Source: Prorocentrum cordatum (taxonomy: Eukaryota; Sar; Dinophyceae; Prorocentrales; Prorocentraceae). From it: 64,000 nt of DNA. Positions 43,603-53,304 of this stretch are shown here, piece by piece. The translations under genes and the position numbers were made by a program. The number at the start of each line of letters is the position of its first letter. Positions within the stretch are counted from its first letter, which is position 1. Location of the stretch: the NCBI GenBank assembly GCA_963575745.1, contig CAUYUJ010019370.1:509703-573702 (forward strand). The letters run 5' to 3'. The notes under the pieces were generated by a model. The model did not search any database. It was not told the DNA's origin and saw only the letters and a list, made by a program, of their open reading frames with translations.

Positions 43603-45030
43603 ATGTCGGCGGCGGCCGCCGCGGCCGCGGGCCATCCCCTCGCCCGCCTCGGCCTGGATGAGGGGGACTTCATCTTGATCCGATACCAGGTCGGGGGGGC
43701 GAGGATCTGGCATGAGCGCCTCCTCCTGGCCTTCCAACCTGTCGAGCCCTTTGGGTGCGGGATCCTGACCCCGGACGGGCACGACTACGTCGAGATCATC
43801 GCAAATGGAGGCGCGGACGTGGCCGAGTTCTGCATCACAGCTGGAGGCGCCGCTGGAGGCAACTCGGCGGCGACTGGAGGGGACCAGGTCTACCGGTTCC
43901 GCGCCCTGCCTCTGCCGGCTGCCGTCGCTGCCGCGGCCACCGCCACTCGGGGCACGCTCGGGCTCGCTCAGGGTCCGGCCGTGGCCCTGAACACCGTGGG
44001 CCGGGTCATAGAGCCGCCCGCTGTCGCTCCTGCTGCTGCTGGTGTCCCTGCCGCCGCGGGCGGCCCGGCCGCTGGCGGCGTGGCGGGCCTCGCGGCGGCC
44101 CTGGGGGCGCCCGCTGCGGTCGGTGCGGCGGCCCTTGGAGCAGCGGCAGGCGCGCTCGTGCCGGCCGCAGCGCCTGCTGGGGCCGCGCTGGGAGGCGGCC
44201 TTGTGCCGGTGGCCGGCGCCCTCGCGGCTGGCGCTCCGCTGGCCGCCGGGCCCGTGGGCGTCCCCGCTCCCGCAGCCGCCGCGCCCGCCGCAGCGGCCGC
44301 CGCACCTGGATGGGCCGACATAGGGGCGGGCGCCCTAGCGAATGCTTTCGCCGCAGTAGCGGCGGCCCCTGGCGGCGACGCACGGATGCAGGCCGTCGTC
44401 CAGGACTCCCAGGGGGTCCGTTACGTCGACTTCAGGACGGCCGTGATGAGGATGCACGAGCTGCCGTGGCATGACTGGCCGCTCAAAGGGCCAAGGACGT
44501 TGTTGTGGGTGCTGAACTACATATGCCGCAACGGTGGCACACCGCTCGGGCGCCACACCAAGTGGAAGGCTGAGGCCTACCTGGACGACGAGGATCCAGG
44601 GGTGGACGTGCACCTGCTGTGTTGCAGGCTGTTGGAGTTCGGTGTCGTGTATGATCAGACCCACGCGACCAATCTAGCGTCGATGGAGCTGGTTGGCCGC
44701 ACGCTTCAGACCCAGGAGGAGCTGTACCGCGACAGGTTCGCGCCCACGTCCGAGCATGGGAACGACGCCGCGCTGCTGTCCGGCGTCCAGGATGCGGGCA
44801 GCGGCATCTGCATGGCCCCGGCGCTGCGCGACTGGCTGGCTGCCGAGAAGTCGCGCGAGGCGGCGATCGCCAAGGAACGGCGCAAGGCTCGCGAGGAGCG
44901 TGCTTTTGCCGCCGGGACTGGCGCTGCTGGCTCTGGCGGCGGCGAGGGGCGCGGAGGCCGTGGCCGCGGCGGCCGAGGCCGAGGGCGACGGGGCCGTGGG
45001 GGCGGCAATACCCCAGGCGCCGATGCCTGA
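43603..45030 (+). CDS. ORF2: gag-like protein of the DIRS-like element
   Basis: 475 residues. The N-terminal segment (LDEGDFILIRYQVGG, RIWHERLLLAF, DGHDYVEIIA) looks globular. About 150 residues of Ala/Gly/Pro/Val low complexity follow, then a folded part (DFRTAVMRMHELPWHDWPLK, TLLWVLNYICRNGG, TKWKAEAYLDDEDPG, HLLCCRLLEF) and a charged helix (EKSREAAIAKERRKAREER). The end is RGG/GRG-rich (GRGGRGRGGRGRGRRGRGGG), typical of RNA binding. No zinc knuckle is seen. Position before the RT and the basic tail support a gag role, probably RNA packaging. The stop falls inside the open pol frame (+1), so pol could be expressed by frameshifting or reinitiation. Confidence 0.65.
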   Translation: MSAAAAAAAGHPLARLGLDEGDFILIRYQVGGARIWHERLLLAFQPVEPFGCGILTPDGHDYVEIIANGGADVAEFCITAGGAAGGNSAATGGDQVYRFRALPLPAAVAAAATATRGTLGLAQGPAVALNTVGRVIEPPAVAPAAAGVPAAAGGPAAGGVAGLAAALGAPAAVGAAALGAAAGALVPAAAPAGAALGGGLVPVAGALAAGAPLAAGPVGVPAPAAAAPAAAAAAPGWADIGAGALANAFAAVAAAPGGDARMQAVVQDSQGVRYVDFRTAVMRMHELPWHDWPLKGPRTLLWVLNYICRNGGTPLGRHTKWKAEAYLDDEDPGVDVHLLCCRLLEFGVVYDQTHATNLASMELVGRTLQTQEELYRDRFAPTSEHGNDAALLSGVQDAGSGICMAPALRDWLAAEKSREAAIAKERRKAREERAFAAGTGAAGSGGGEGRGGRGRGGRGRGRRGRGGGNTPGADA

Positions 45031-47530
45031 GATGAGCCGAGGGGGGGCAGACGGGCCAGCCTCCCCTCGGGACTGCTTCGCGGCTCCCGCCGCAGGCCCC
45101 CGGCCGCCAGGGACACGACGCCAGCGCGACGTTTTCCCGCTGCCGGTCACACCGACCGCTGCTCCGCGAGCTGTGGAGCCTGGCGGTCGACGCGCTGCTC
45201 GTCGGCGCGGCCTTCGCGCTCATCATGATGATCGTGTTCGAGCGGCCACCAATGCACTCAATTCACTCTATGGCACTCGGTCCTCGCCTCCGTCTGCTGC
45301 GCACGAGGGGCAGCGCCAGGCCATCGTGCATATCGACCGATGCGTCAAGGAGCTGGGCGCGCCGCCGCCCGAGTTCAGGGACACGCGTTCTGGTCAAGAC
45401 GGGGCCCTCCGGGAGCTCCTCTCCTGCGCCAACCTGTACGGTTCGGGCGCCGCCTCGTCGTCCCCCTACGTCCGCGACCGAGTCGCATGGCCCGCTGGTG
45501 GTGCCGCGCCCGTCGAGCTTGTCGAGTTGGTGCAGCCCCATGACAAGGCCTGGCTGGAGGGATGGCAGAGCCATATGCTTCGAGATCGGCAGTCCGCCGA
45601 GGCCTTGGCACGTTCGGCCTGCCCGCGCGGGCCGTACTGCGACCCGAACCTGTTCCGGGACGCGACCGCCTATGGCCAGTTTTTGATGGAGATGCACCGG
45701 AGGCAGATGGTTACTTTCGCGGCTGACACCGGTCAGCCCCACACCGTCGGTCTCTTCTTTGTGCCCAAGAAGTCGGGGGCCCTCAGGATAATTTTCGACA
45801 CGAGGGCCGCCAACTGCAAGTTTTTGGATCCGCCGGCTACGAGGCTTCCCTCAGCTGCGTCTTTCAGCGCAATTGAAGCCCCGGCAGACGGCATGTACCT
45901 TTCCACGTGCGACCTGGAGTGCGCCTTCTACCACATGCGGCTGCCGCGCGGGATGGAGACGCTGTTCACCCTGCCGTCGATCTCGGTCGCCGTGTTGCAA
46001 GAGCTCGGCCTAATCGACCTTGACTTCGATCCTCTCTCGCGCGTGGCGCCCATGGTGACCGTCCTCCCGATGGGCTTCTCGTGGGCTTTGCACTTCTGCC
46101 AGTCGGCTGCGCGCGCTGTCCTTGCTGCGGAGGGCCATGAGAGGGCCATGACCGCCATGGACGGCCAAGCCGGCGTTGTGGTCACGGACCCGGTCTCCGT
46201 CGGCGTCGGGGCTTACGTTGACAACATCCTGGCTTTCGGTGCGGAGAAGGGCGCGGTCGACCTGGCTATGACACGGCTGGTGGCCGCCTTCCGTGCTCGA
46301 GGGCTTCCTGTCCACGAGATCGAGCCCGCCGCAAAGGACCTGGACTTCTTGGGCCTCAGTTTGAAGCACGGGAGGTACCTCAGGATCAAGCCGCGGAACA
46401 TCTGGCGATTGCACTCGGCAATCACTGGGCTTCTGAGGCGGGGCTGGTGCAGCGGCCACATGATGCGTGCGGTGCTGGGCCATGTGACCTGGTCGTCCAT
46501 GATCCGCCGGGAGGTACTCACGGTGCTCCACAGCGCCTACGGCTTCGTGGCGGCTTACGGCGAGAGGCAGGGCAGGATCTGGGCGGCGGCGGCGAAGGAG
46601 TTAACTATCATCCGTGACCTCCTGCCCGTCCTGTCCGGCGACCTCGCTGCCGCGTGGCACCCCACGCTGACGGCTAGCGACGCATCGCCTTTCGGTCTTG
46701 GGGTGATGCGGAGACGCGCGCCTCGGGCCGTCTGCGCCGCCGTCGGGCGCTGCTCGGAGAAGTGGCGTTTCAAGGTCGAGGGCGGGCACCAGGCCCGGCT
46801 CCGATCACTGCGAGAGGGCGGCCTGGAGCGCCCCAGCGTTGAGTCAGAAAACGTCGACCCCTCTCGGCCGCTTTCTCCAATCGACCCTTCACAGCTCGGT
46901 GTTCATCACGTTAGCCCTGTGGGCGGTCAAGCAGGTTTGGCGTCATCGTGTGTCTTGGGAGCTACGTGTACCTCTCCGGGCCTGCAGGGGGACCCCTACA
47001 AGGAGCTCATGGGCCAGCACGGGGACCCCTACGTGGAGCACGTGGGCCTGCATGAGGGCCCCTTCATCTCCAAGGGCCAGCACGGGGACCCCCACGTGGA
47101 GCTCAAGATAGACAACAGCCTCACGCGTGCCAATGCCTCTTACGTCGAGGGCGACTCTTGGGACATGGAGGAGGTTCCTGGGCACCTTACTCGCATGGAT
47201 GCCTGGAAGTCAGTCTCGGCGCAGTCGGTCTCCACGGGGGCCAACATACTGTACCTGGAGGGGGAGGCCCTGGTCACGTCCTATCGCCATCTCCTCCGAG
47301 GTTTGGGCGCTCATGGGGCTCGCATGGTCGCTCTTGTGGACAACCTCCCCTTAGCCCTCGCCTGCGCGAAAGGAAGGGCTCGGTCAAGACACTTGAGGTC
47401 GTGCCTGAACCAGCTGTGTGCACTGTCCTTGGCCACTGGCTCGAAGTTGTTGGTCCGCTGGATTGCCTCGGAGCGTAACCCAGCAGACGGCCTCAGCAGA
47501 GGCAAGCTTGGCTGGTTCACCGGCCATCGA
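44693..47530 (+). CDS. ORF3: reverse transcriptase-RNase H of the DIRS-like element
   Basis: The frame is open from before the gag stop; sensible coding starts near 45.2 kb. RT motifs in order: VGLFFVPKKSGALRIIFDTR (45.75 kb); motif A STCDLECAFYHM (Asp codon 45,911); motif B VLPMGFSWALHF (46.07 kb); motif C AYVDNILAFG (46,211), where the second catalytic Asp is Asn (YVDN); then DFLGLSL. The RNase H shows LTASDASPFGLG (Asp 46,679), LYLEGEAL, ALVDNLPLA and RWIASERNPADGLSR, the usual D-E-D-D order of DIRS/Ty3-like RNase H. A 33-bp tandem repeat is inserted inside the RNase H (46,987-47,105). It would copy element RNA to cDNA. The YVDN change and the repeat make full activity doubtful. Confidence 0.8.
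46987..47105 (+). repeat. 33-bp in-frame tandem repeat inside RNase H
   Basis: Units GDPYKELMGQH, GDPYVEHVGLH, EGPFISKGQ and HGDPHVEL arise from a GGGGACCCCTACGTGGAG-type unit. The array keeps the reading frame. Confidence 0.75.
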
Positions 47531-47544
47531 CACCTTGGCCATGC

Positions 47545-48530
47545 GAGGACCCGCTCTGGCCGTCGCGGCGCTCGGCCTTCTGCTCGGGTTTCTGGCACGC
47601 GAGGCGCAGGCCATGCAGAGGCAGATGGCCCCTACGTCTCCAGCTCGGACTCGTCAGCGCGCCCAGCTGGCGGCGGCGGCGGCGCGCGGGCGGCCTCTGG
47701 TGGGCGCCCTGACGCTCCTGGGGCAGCTGTCCGTATGGCCGAACACGGAGGCCATGTACAGGCGGCTCCTGCAGACGTTCCTCACGTATTGCTGGGTCCA
47801 CCGCCGGGATTGGAGCCACTCGCGCGAGCTGGACTGCCTGCTCGTCGAGTACTGCACCTTTCGCTACATCTCGGAGGCGGTGCCGAGCGTCGGACCGCAG
47901 ACGGTGGCAGCGCTGACGCTCTTCACGCCGGGGCTCCACAGGCGGGTGGGCTCGCCTTTGCCCCGCGCCTCACGTGCTCTGCAGGCGCGGCGGAGGCTGG
48001 CCATGACCCGCACGCGTTTGCCCACCCCGAGGGCGGTCATGTTCGTGCTGGTGGGCGTCCGTATCGCCTGGCAGCAGGCGCCGAGGGCGGCGCGGCTGGC
48101 GAGGCCGTTCTCGGTATACCTCAGGCCCGCCGAGACTCAGCGGCTGCCCACGGACAGCATCGTGGAGCCCTCGGCGCCAGCGGGCCCAGCCTGCCAGTTC
48201 TGGCACTTTCTCCTCCACCCCGCAGGCCGCGGGCAGGCGGGCGAGACGGGGGCTTCCGACGAGAGCGACGTCCTTTTGTCCCAGTGGAGGTCGCAGGAGC
48301 AGTTTTACCAGCGAGGCTGTTGGGCTGTGCCATCATCGATGATGAGGTACGCGAAGGGGACGGCCCTCTTCCGCGAGCTGAGGGGCGTGCTTTCGACCAT
48401 GTACGTGTTCGGCGACCTGGCCGCGCAGAGCTCCGCGCTGCTGATCGTGAAGGGCTGCGCAGGCGCGGGGCTGCAGCGGCGCACTCCGGCCAGCCTGCTG
48501 GAGGCGCTCATGGGCGGTCCAGCGCGGCCC
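47545..48530 (+). CDS. ORF4: tyrosine recombinase of the DIRS-like element, probably deleted
   Basis: In the frame starting ATG 47,545, the N-terminal core-binding part is present (YRRLLQTFLTYCWVHRRDW, LLVEYCTFRYISE, LPRASRALQARRRLAMTRTR). Box I follows with its Arg: VYLRPAETQRL (Arg codon 48,123). Then come FLLHPAGRG and GETGASDESDVLLSQ, and the C-terminal RGCWAVPSSMMRYAKG with the candidate nucleophile Tyr (48,348). Tyrosine recombinases need an R-K-HxxR-H/W-Y set. No HxxR is visible, and about 100 residues usually found between the Lys-Thr-Gly-like segment and the Tyr box are absent, so an internal in-frame deletion is likely. Intact, it would integrate the circular cDNA. Translation must change frame from the RT. 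Confidence 0.65.
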
Positions 48531-48640
48531 GAGCGTGCGAGGCGACGGCCTGCCAGCCGCAGCTGGGCGCTGCCTGCTGTGCCGGCGCCAGTGCTGCCGC
48601 CGGCCCAGGGCGTCAGCGGCCGCGACTGGGCAGCTCCGAG

Positions 48641-49453
48641 TGCGCCGACCACCTGCGGCGCCGCTTCAAGGCTGCGGTCAGCCGCGGCTCGCTGTGCCGA
48701 CGTCGGGTGGTTCTGGAGCTTTTCTGCGGCAGTGGCCATTTCTCTGCCGCCGCCCGCCGCCTGGGCTTGTCGGCGCTCGGCCTGGACCTCCGGCTGTCGC
48801 CGCTGGAGGACCACTGCCGCCGCGATTTCGAGCGGGTGGTGTCCGGCTGGCTCCGCAGCCGCGCCGTGGCAGCCGTCTTCCTAGGTACGCCCTGTACGAC
48901 GTGGTCTCGAGCGCTCCGGAAGGCTCTGAGGTCGCGCGCCCATCCGATGGGCCTCGGCGGCCTCTCGGCATCTGAGATTGCCCGCCTGACTACGGGCAAC
49001 GCCTCGTTCTACTTTACATGTCGCATCATACGTTTATGCTGTAAGTTAAGCATACCTGTGATGCTCGAGAACCCTGCTAGTTCTTTAATGTGGCATGCCA
49101 AGCTTCTTTCGTCCCTCATCATTTCGCAGTGTGCACGGGTGTGTGATTTTGATCAGTGCCAATTCGGTACACCCTGGCAAAAAAGGACGAGGATTGCGGC
49201 CTGGAAGACAGGCCCTCTTTCCGACTTGCATCGGCTCTGTAAGGGCCGCCGGGGTCTTTGCTCTCGCACGCATAATCGGCATACCATTCTCACGGGCCAG
49301 GCCCCAGAGGGCTGTAAATATACTGCGTTGGCCGCCGCCTATCCCGCTAGCCTGTGCACGGTGTTGGCCAAAATTGTCAGAGAGGCTGTTCTGAAAAAAC
49401 CACAACAAACCATGGCCGATTTAATATGTAAGCCGCCTGCTTTCCACATCTAG
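48641..49453 (+). CDS. ORF5: SAM methyltransferase-like domain of the DIRS-like element
   Basis: The reading frame is that of the RT. Rossmann motif I: VVLELFCGSGHFSAAARRLG (48.71 kb), followed by LDLRLSPLEDH. A PC-containing motif: FLGTPCTTWSRA (48,881-48,913). Then PVMLENPASSLMW (49,058-49,095). FxGxG, GxPCxxWS and the E-N-P string are laid out like motifs I, IV and VI of cytosine-C5 methyltransferases, with Cys 48,893 as candidate nucleophile. The usual ENV is ENP and the target-recognition part is short. DIRS elements often carry a methyltransferase domain, usually likened to adenine-N6 types. A role in methylating element DNA is inferred. It ends at TAG 49,451, just before B1. Confidence 0.6.
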   Translation, partial: CADHLRRRFKAAVSRGSLCRRRVVLELFCGSGHFSAAARRLGLSALGLDLRLSPLEDHCRRDFERVVSGWLRSRAVAAVFLGTPCTTWSRALRKALRSRAHPMGLGGLSASEIARLTTGNASFYFTCRIIRLCCKLSIPVMLENPASSLMWHAKLLSSLIISQCARVCDFDQCQFGTPWQKRTRIAAWKTGPLSDLHRLCKGRRGLCSRTHNRHTILTGQAPEGCKYTALAAAYPASLCTVLAKIVREAVLKKPQQTMADLICKPPAFHI

Positions 49454-49516
49454 CAACCTTCATATTTTCTTCGGCCTTACGGCTAAAGCTACAGGCCATA
49501 TCTTCCTTATGGGGTA

Positions 49517-49725
49517 TGGGACCTCATCTGTATGTGCCTCGCCGTCTGTTACAATAGGTGGTCAATGCTAGTACCTCTCGTCCGGCAGTTATCTGCCGTG
49601 CCTGGCTCGTGCTTCACACATATGATGTAAAGAAGCGCTCCTGCCCGTCGTCGTCACCGTCGGCACCGGTCAGGGCTGCGTATGTCATCTAATAGATCTG
49701 GCACTCGTCTAATCAGGGCGGGCTG
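49517..49725 (+). repeat. split direct repeat B1
   Basis: 209 bp from TGGGACCTCATCTG to AATCAGGGCGGGCTG, identical by eye to B2. Its end fuses directly with A2. Confidence 0.95.
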
Positions 49726-49828
49726 GACAGTTTTAACAACGTGATGCAGAGCCCTGGGGGAGAGTGCCGCACGTTCGTTATGTCAGGTCTTGCCTTCGGT
49801 TCTCCGCTGACATATGTGCTCAAGTGCA
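49726..49828 (+). repeat. split direct repeat A2
   Basis: Identical to A1. It is separated from B2 by 51 bp of unique sequence. Confidence 0.95.
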
Positions 49829-49879
49829 CCCACCCGCATGCCGCCCTCACTTGAATCCTTTTTAATGCAGCCTTTTTCT

Positions 49880-50088
49880 TGGGACCTCATCTGTATGTGC
49901 CTCGCCGTCTGTTACAATAGGTGGTCAATGCTAGTACCTCTCGTCCGGCAGTTATCTGCCGTGCCTGGCTCGTGCTTCACACATATGATGTAAAGAAGCG
50001 CTCCTGCCCGTCGTCGTCACCGTCGGCACCGGTCAGGGCTGCGTATGTCATCTAATAGATCTGGCACTCGTCTAATCAGGGCGGGCTG
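49880..50088 (+). repeat. split direct repeat B2 (right end of element)
   Basis: Identical to B1. It ends GGGCGGGCTG, immediately followed by (TA)n. Confidence 0.95.
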
Positions 50089-50840
50089 TATATATATATA
50101 TATATATATATATATGAACGCTTTGTACATCTCAAGGGCGTCCTTGGGAGGCTCACTGCCCACTTGGAGCGTCTTTGGGCAGTTTTGGAGCCTATTTGAG
50201 GCATGTTGGCAGTCGTCGTTAGCCATCCTGCGATTTCTTGAGCCATGTTGGGCCACCTTGGACGCTTTGACCGCTCGCCCCCCCCCACCCCCTACACCCA
50301 GTGGAGGGGCCGAAGGACCCTCCTTGTTTGGATGGACAGCCACAGGGGGAGCCAACATGAAACAGGCGCCAGTTGCGTGACGCGCCGCGCGTGCCAGGTG
50401 CGCCACGCGCACCAGGTGCGCCAGGCGCCGCACCACGTTCTCCACATCCGCCAAGTGTACCGCGTGCACCACCCGCGCCAGGTGCGCCACGTGCGCGGGG
50501 CGAGCAGAGTGTGCCAGTTGAGCTAGTACACACATTGGCCCTCCACATTCACCTTACATTGTTGTTTTAACAAGGGTTCTGGGCCTGCGCATACCAGACA
50601 ATCTGCGGGCACCCTGCCATCGTTGCCAACCATACATAAGAGTAATCGCGCATCCCCCGCGCATGGTATTGTGCCAAACCCTCCTGTGAGTTGATCCCTT
50701 GTTTTGAATCTGCAGCGCTGCGCCCCACCTCTCCTCCTCGACCTTGTCATCAGCATCACCGTTATCGTGAGCATCGTCATAGTCAGCGTCACCACCATCG
50801 TCACCATCACCATCATTTCTATCAATGTGACCACCGTCTT
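50089..50840. other. flank: TA tract, CTTGGG repeats, GCGCCAGGTGCG repeat
   Basis: (TA)n at 50,089-50,114, CTTGGGAGG-type repeats at 50,120-50,260, and a short-unit repeat, CGCCAGGTGCGCCACGCG, at 50,370-50,510. No gene recognised. Confidence 0.6.
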
Positions 50841-51400
50841 CATCCTCCTCACAGTTTCGGCGCACCCTTCACACGTTTCGCGACCCTCTGCGGAGCTTCA
50901 CCGAAAGCCCCAATGGCAGGGGTTGCATGGTGACCCGCCCCTTGTCGGCACACCCCGCACACATTTTGCGGCCCCCTGGGGAGCTCCACAGCAGGCCCAT
51001 TTCGGGGCGCCCCTCACACGTTTCGTGTGCCCACCGGGAGCTCCGCCGAATGCCCACATGGTGACCCACTGCATTTCGGCTCGCCGCGCACGCGTTTCGT
51101 GGACTCATTGGGAGCTCCACCGAAGGCACTCGTGGCTGGGTTCGCATGGTGTGCCCCGCCTCGTTCCGGTACACCCCTCAAATTTTCCGTGGCCCCCCCT
51201 TATGGAGCTCCACCGAACGCTTCAGTATCTGCCTTCGCGCGGTGCCTCTCCCCATCCCCGCGGACCCTTCGCACGTTCCGTGGCCGTATAGAGTGCTCCG
51301 CCGAACGCTCCAGTGGCTGCGTTCGCATGGCGTCGTCTTGCCCCATCTCGGCACGCTCCTCACACTCTTCGTGGTCGCCCCGTTTGACTCGAGTCGCGAG
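50841..51400. repeat. tandem array, about 90-bp unit
   Basis: About seven diverged units contain CACACGTTTCGTGGCCCC, GGGAGCTCCACCGAA, TGGCTGGGTTCGCATGGTG and TTTCGGCACACCCCTC. Landmarks lie near 50,868, 50,957, 51,015, 51,088, 51,175, 51,269 and 51,358. Confidence 0.85.
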
Positions 51401-52020
51401 AGTACTTGCGCAAGTGGTGAACGGTGAGTGCGGTCTGACCTTCCTTTGCGAAGCGTTCAGTGGTACGGCCAATCCCTCAGTTTGGTTTTGTGTATGGTGC
51501 GATCCTGTGTAAAGCCGCCGCGTGTTTAGAAAAGGTCGGGTTTTCCGCCAGGCTATTTGTTCGACAGGAACGGTGGGGGGGGCGGGGGTGCAGGCATGGC
51601 TCCTGGTCGGCCGCCTGTCGAGTGGGGCGAACGCATGTTTATTGATAAGGATCGATGGTCGAGCTTCCAATTGGTACGCCACAAGCTGTCTCGCTCACGC
51701 CCACCCGCACTTCCACCGTAGAAGTATCACCCGAGACTCAGCCTAGGCAGAGGATGCCATCGTATGGGCAGCCATTAGGGACAACCCGAGCGTCTCCGCG
51801 CGCCGCATCGGCAGCGAACTTGTCGTATGCCTCGGGCTTGCATGGTTTGCCTTCCCTCCCCCTCCTCATCCTTTTCTGTTGGTTCCCGCTTTGTCCGTTT
51901 CCCCGTCTTCCTCTCCCTTCGGACTGGGAGCGGTCTCTTTTTGAGGGATCGGGAGGGGTCGTTTGTAGAATCGCGGGCGAGTGGGAGGGGCGATGGACGG
52001 AACGACAGTGCATTATCAGA
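51401..52020. other. no gene seen
   Basis: No recognisable coding. ACAACCCGAGCGT occurs at 51,781 and again at 52,722. Confidence 0.45.
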
Positions 52021-52260
52021 CTTGTGTGCTGGGCTCGCGCCAATTCGCACTACTGTCAGTGGCTGTCTGCTGTACAGGGCTTCTGATACTTTTGTGCGTA
52101 GCTCGCGCCAATTTGCACCACTGTCATGGGCTGTCTGTTGTACAGGGCTTCTGATACTGCTGTGCGTGGCTCGTGACGTCCCGCATCATTTTCATTAGCT
52201 ACCCATTCTCCGGAGCTTCTGAGACTTCTGTGCAAGTCTCGCGCCAGTTAGCACTTCGGT
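52021..52260. repeat. tandem repeat, about 68-bp unit
   Basis: Four units with GTGTGCTGGGCTCGCGCCAA-like starts, TTCGCACTACTGTCA, and GGGCTTCTGATACTT ends. Confidence 0.85.
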
Positions 52261-52394
52261 CTGTTTTACGTGTGTGTCTATCGATTGCCCCTCTCCTGGG
52301 GTTACAGTTCTACGCGGGTTATGTACTCGCCGCACTGTTGCGCGTGGCGCTATACAAAACCATCCCATCGTACAGGGTCATGTATGCACTGTAG

Positions 52395-52679
52395 AAGCAA
52401 AGCATGCAAATTGGAACTCGGCGAGAGATCATTCTAACACTCCGATGCCCATTCTCTCTGCGGTCGACCACGGTTGCGTGTGAGCGCGGCCGTGGCAGAG
52501 AGAACAGCGTCAGGCTTGAAAGTGGCTTGTCTAAGAAAATCTTGGCTCGACGCCCTACCGATTTTTCCATACAGCGCGAGCTGTTGTCGCAGAAGCTGGG
52601 TTCTGTAAGGGTCTTGCCGGGCCTCCTGCAGCTCGGCCTTACTGCCCGCGCGCGACAAGCAAGGAGGTGGAATGTGCAA
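52395..52679 (-). pseudogene. LINE C-terminal remnant, minus strand
   Basis: The minus-strand translation reads LLRQQLALYGKIGRAS, LRQATFKPDAVL, then LTRNRGRPQREWASE. The LLkrQLllfGkiaR ... lLRqvtFepg ... RrGRPrxxWa pattern is the C-terminal tail of many LINE RT proteins. The frame stops at 52,434 (TGA after ASEC). Catalytic domains are missing. It differs from the tails at 3.4 and 8.9 kb, so it derives from another LINE lineage. Confidence 0.55.
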
Positions 52680-53045
52680 AACTCTTCTGCGGCACTTGGC
52701 TTAGAAAAAAAACAATAGGGACAACCCGAGCGTGCCAGGCGCGCTTAGTGTTCAATATGCGCCGAGTGCGCCACCTGCTCCAGTCGTGACAGGTGCGCGA
52801 CGCGCACAGAGTACGACAGTTGCGCAAGTACACGTGGCACCACACATCTGACAATGTCGACCCCCTCACCGTCTGTGTCAACAGCCACCTGCAATGCGTT
52901 TGCATTCGTATTTGTCAGGGATAATGGTGCAGCGCACAGCGGATAGCTATGCCCTCACAATCGCCATGTTTGTGTGATGTCAGATTCAAAGTATTCGCTG
53001 GGGTCTCGCTCACGAAGCACATTTGCCACCACGTCCATGTTGTTT
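52680..53045. other. no gene seen
   Basis: Nothing recognisable. A second short GTGCGCGACGCGCAC-type run lies at 52,790-52,805. Confidence 0.4.
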
Positions 53046-53046
53046 T

Positions 53047-53304
53047 TGTTGGCAGGGATCGTTTGGGGGTGGGCTCATGGTTCCAGCTGGTCGGATGACA
53101 GTGGGGGGTGATTTTTGGCAAGGAGCAGTGGCAACCCCGCCCGATGGAAAGACATTCGTTCCATCCGTCGGAGGCAACGGCGGCATGTATTTTTTGTATG
53201 ATGGTTCATGTCACGATAGACACGCGATTCTTCCGATTGGGAACGCATGCCTTGATTTCTGTGTGTGCACTTATCAGACGCGTGGGCTGCGGGCATGCAA
53301 GTAG
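53047..53304 (+). CDS. weak candidate exon
   Basis: The plus-strand frame after TTGGCAG reads SFGGGLMVPAGRMTVGGDFW, then GAVATPPDGKTFVPSVGG and YFLYDGSC, a balanced protein-like stretch. It starts right after a TTTTTGTTGGCAG acceptor-like sequence and stops at TAG 53,302. No domain recognised. It could be a 3' exon of an unidentified gene. Confidence 0.25.
   Translation, partial: CWQGSFGGGLMVPAGRMTVGGDFWQGAVATPPDGKTFVPSVGGNGGMYFLYDGSCHDRHAILPIGNACLDFCVCTYQTRGLRACK

Larger units (their letters stand above)
43137..50088 (+). mobile_element. DIRS-like (Ngaro/PAT-type) tyrosine-recombinase retrotransposon
   Basis: About 6.95 kb with split direct repeats: A1 at the left end, and B1-A2-spacer-B2 at the right end. 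A1/A2 and B1/B2 look identical by eye. The internal B1-A2 junction (GGGCTG/GACAG) is exactly what joining the right end to the left end would produce, as expected from the circular intermediate of DIRS-type elements. Inside are gag-like, RT/RNase H, tyrosine recombinase and methyltransferase-like regions on the plus strand. Both ends lie in (TA)n. Identical repeats suggest a recent insertion, yet the recombinase looks deleted and several frame changes are needed, so the copy may be non-autonomous. Confidence 0.85.

Noticed and set aside
43137-50088. LTR retrotransposon
   Set aside because: Ends are not LTRs: A and B repeats are split, no tRNA primer-binding site was seen, and the integrase position is taken by a tyrosine recombinase.
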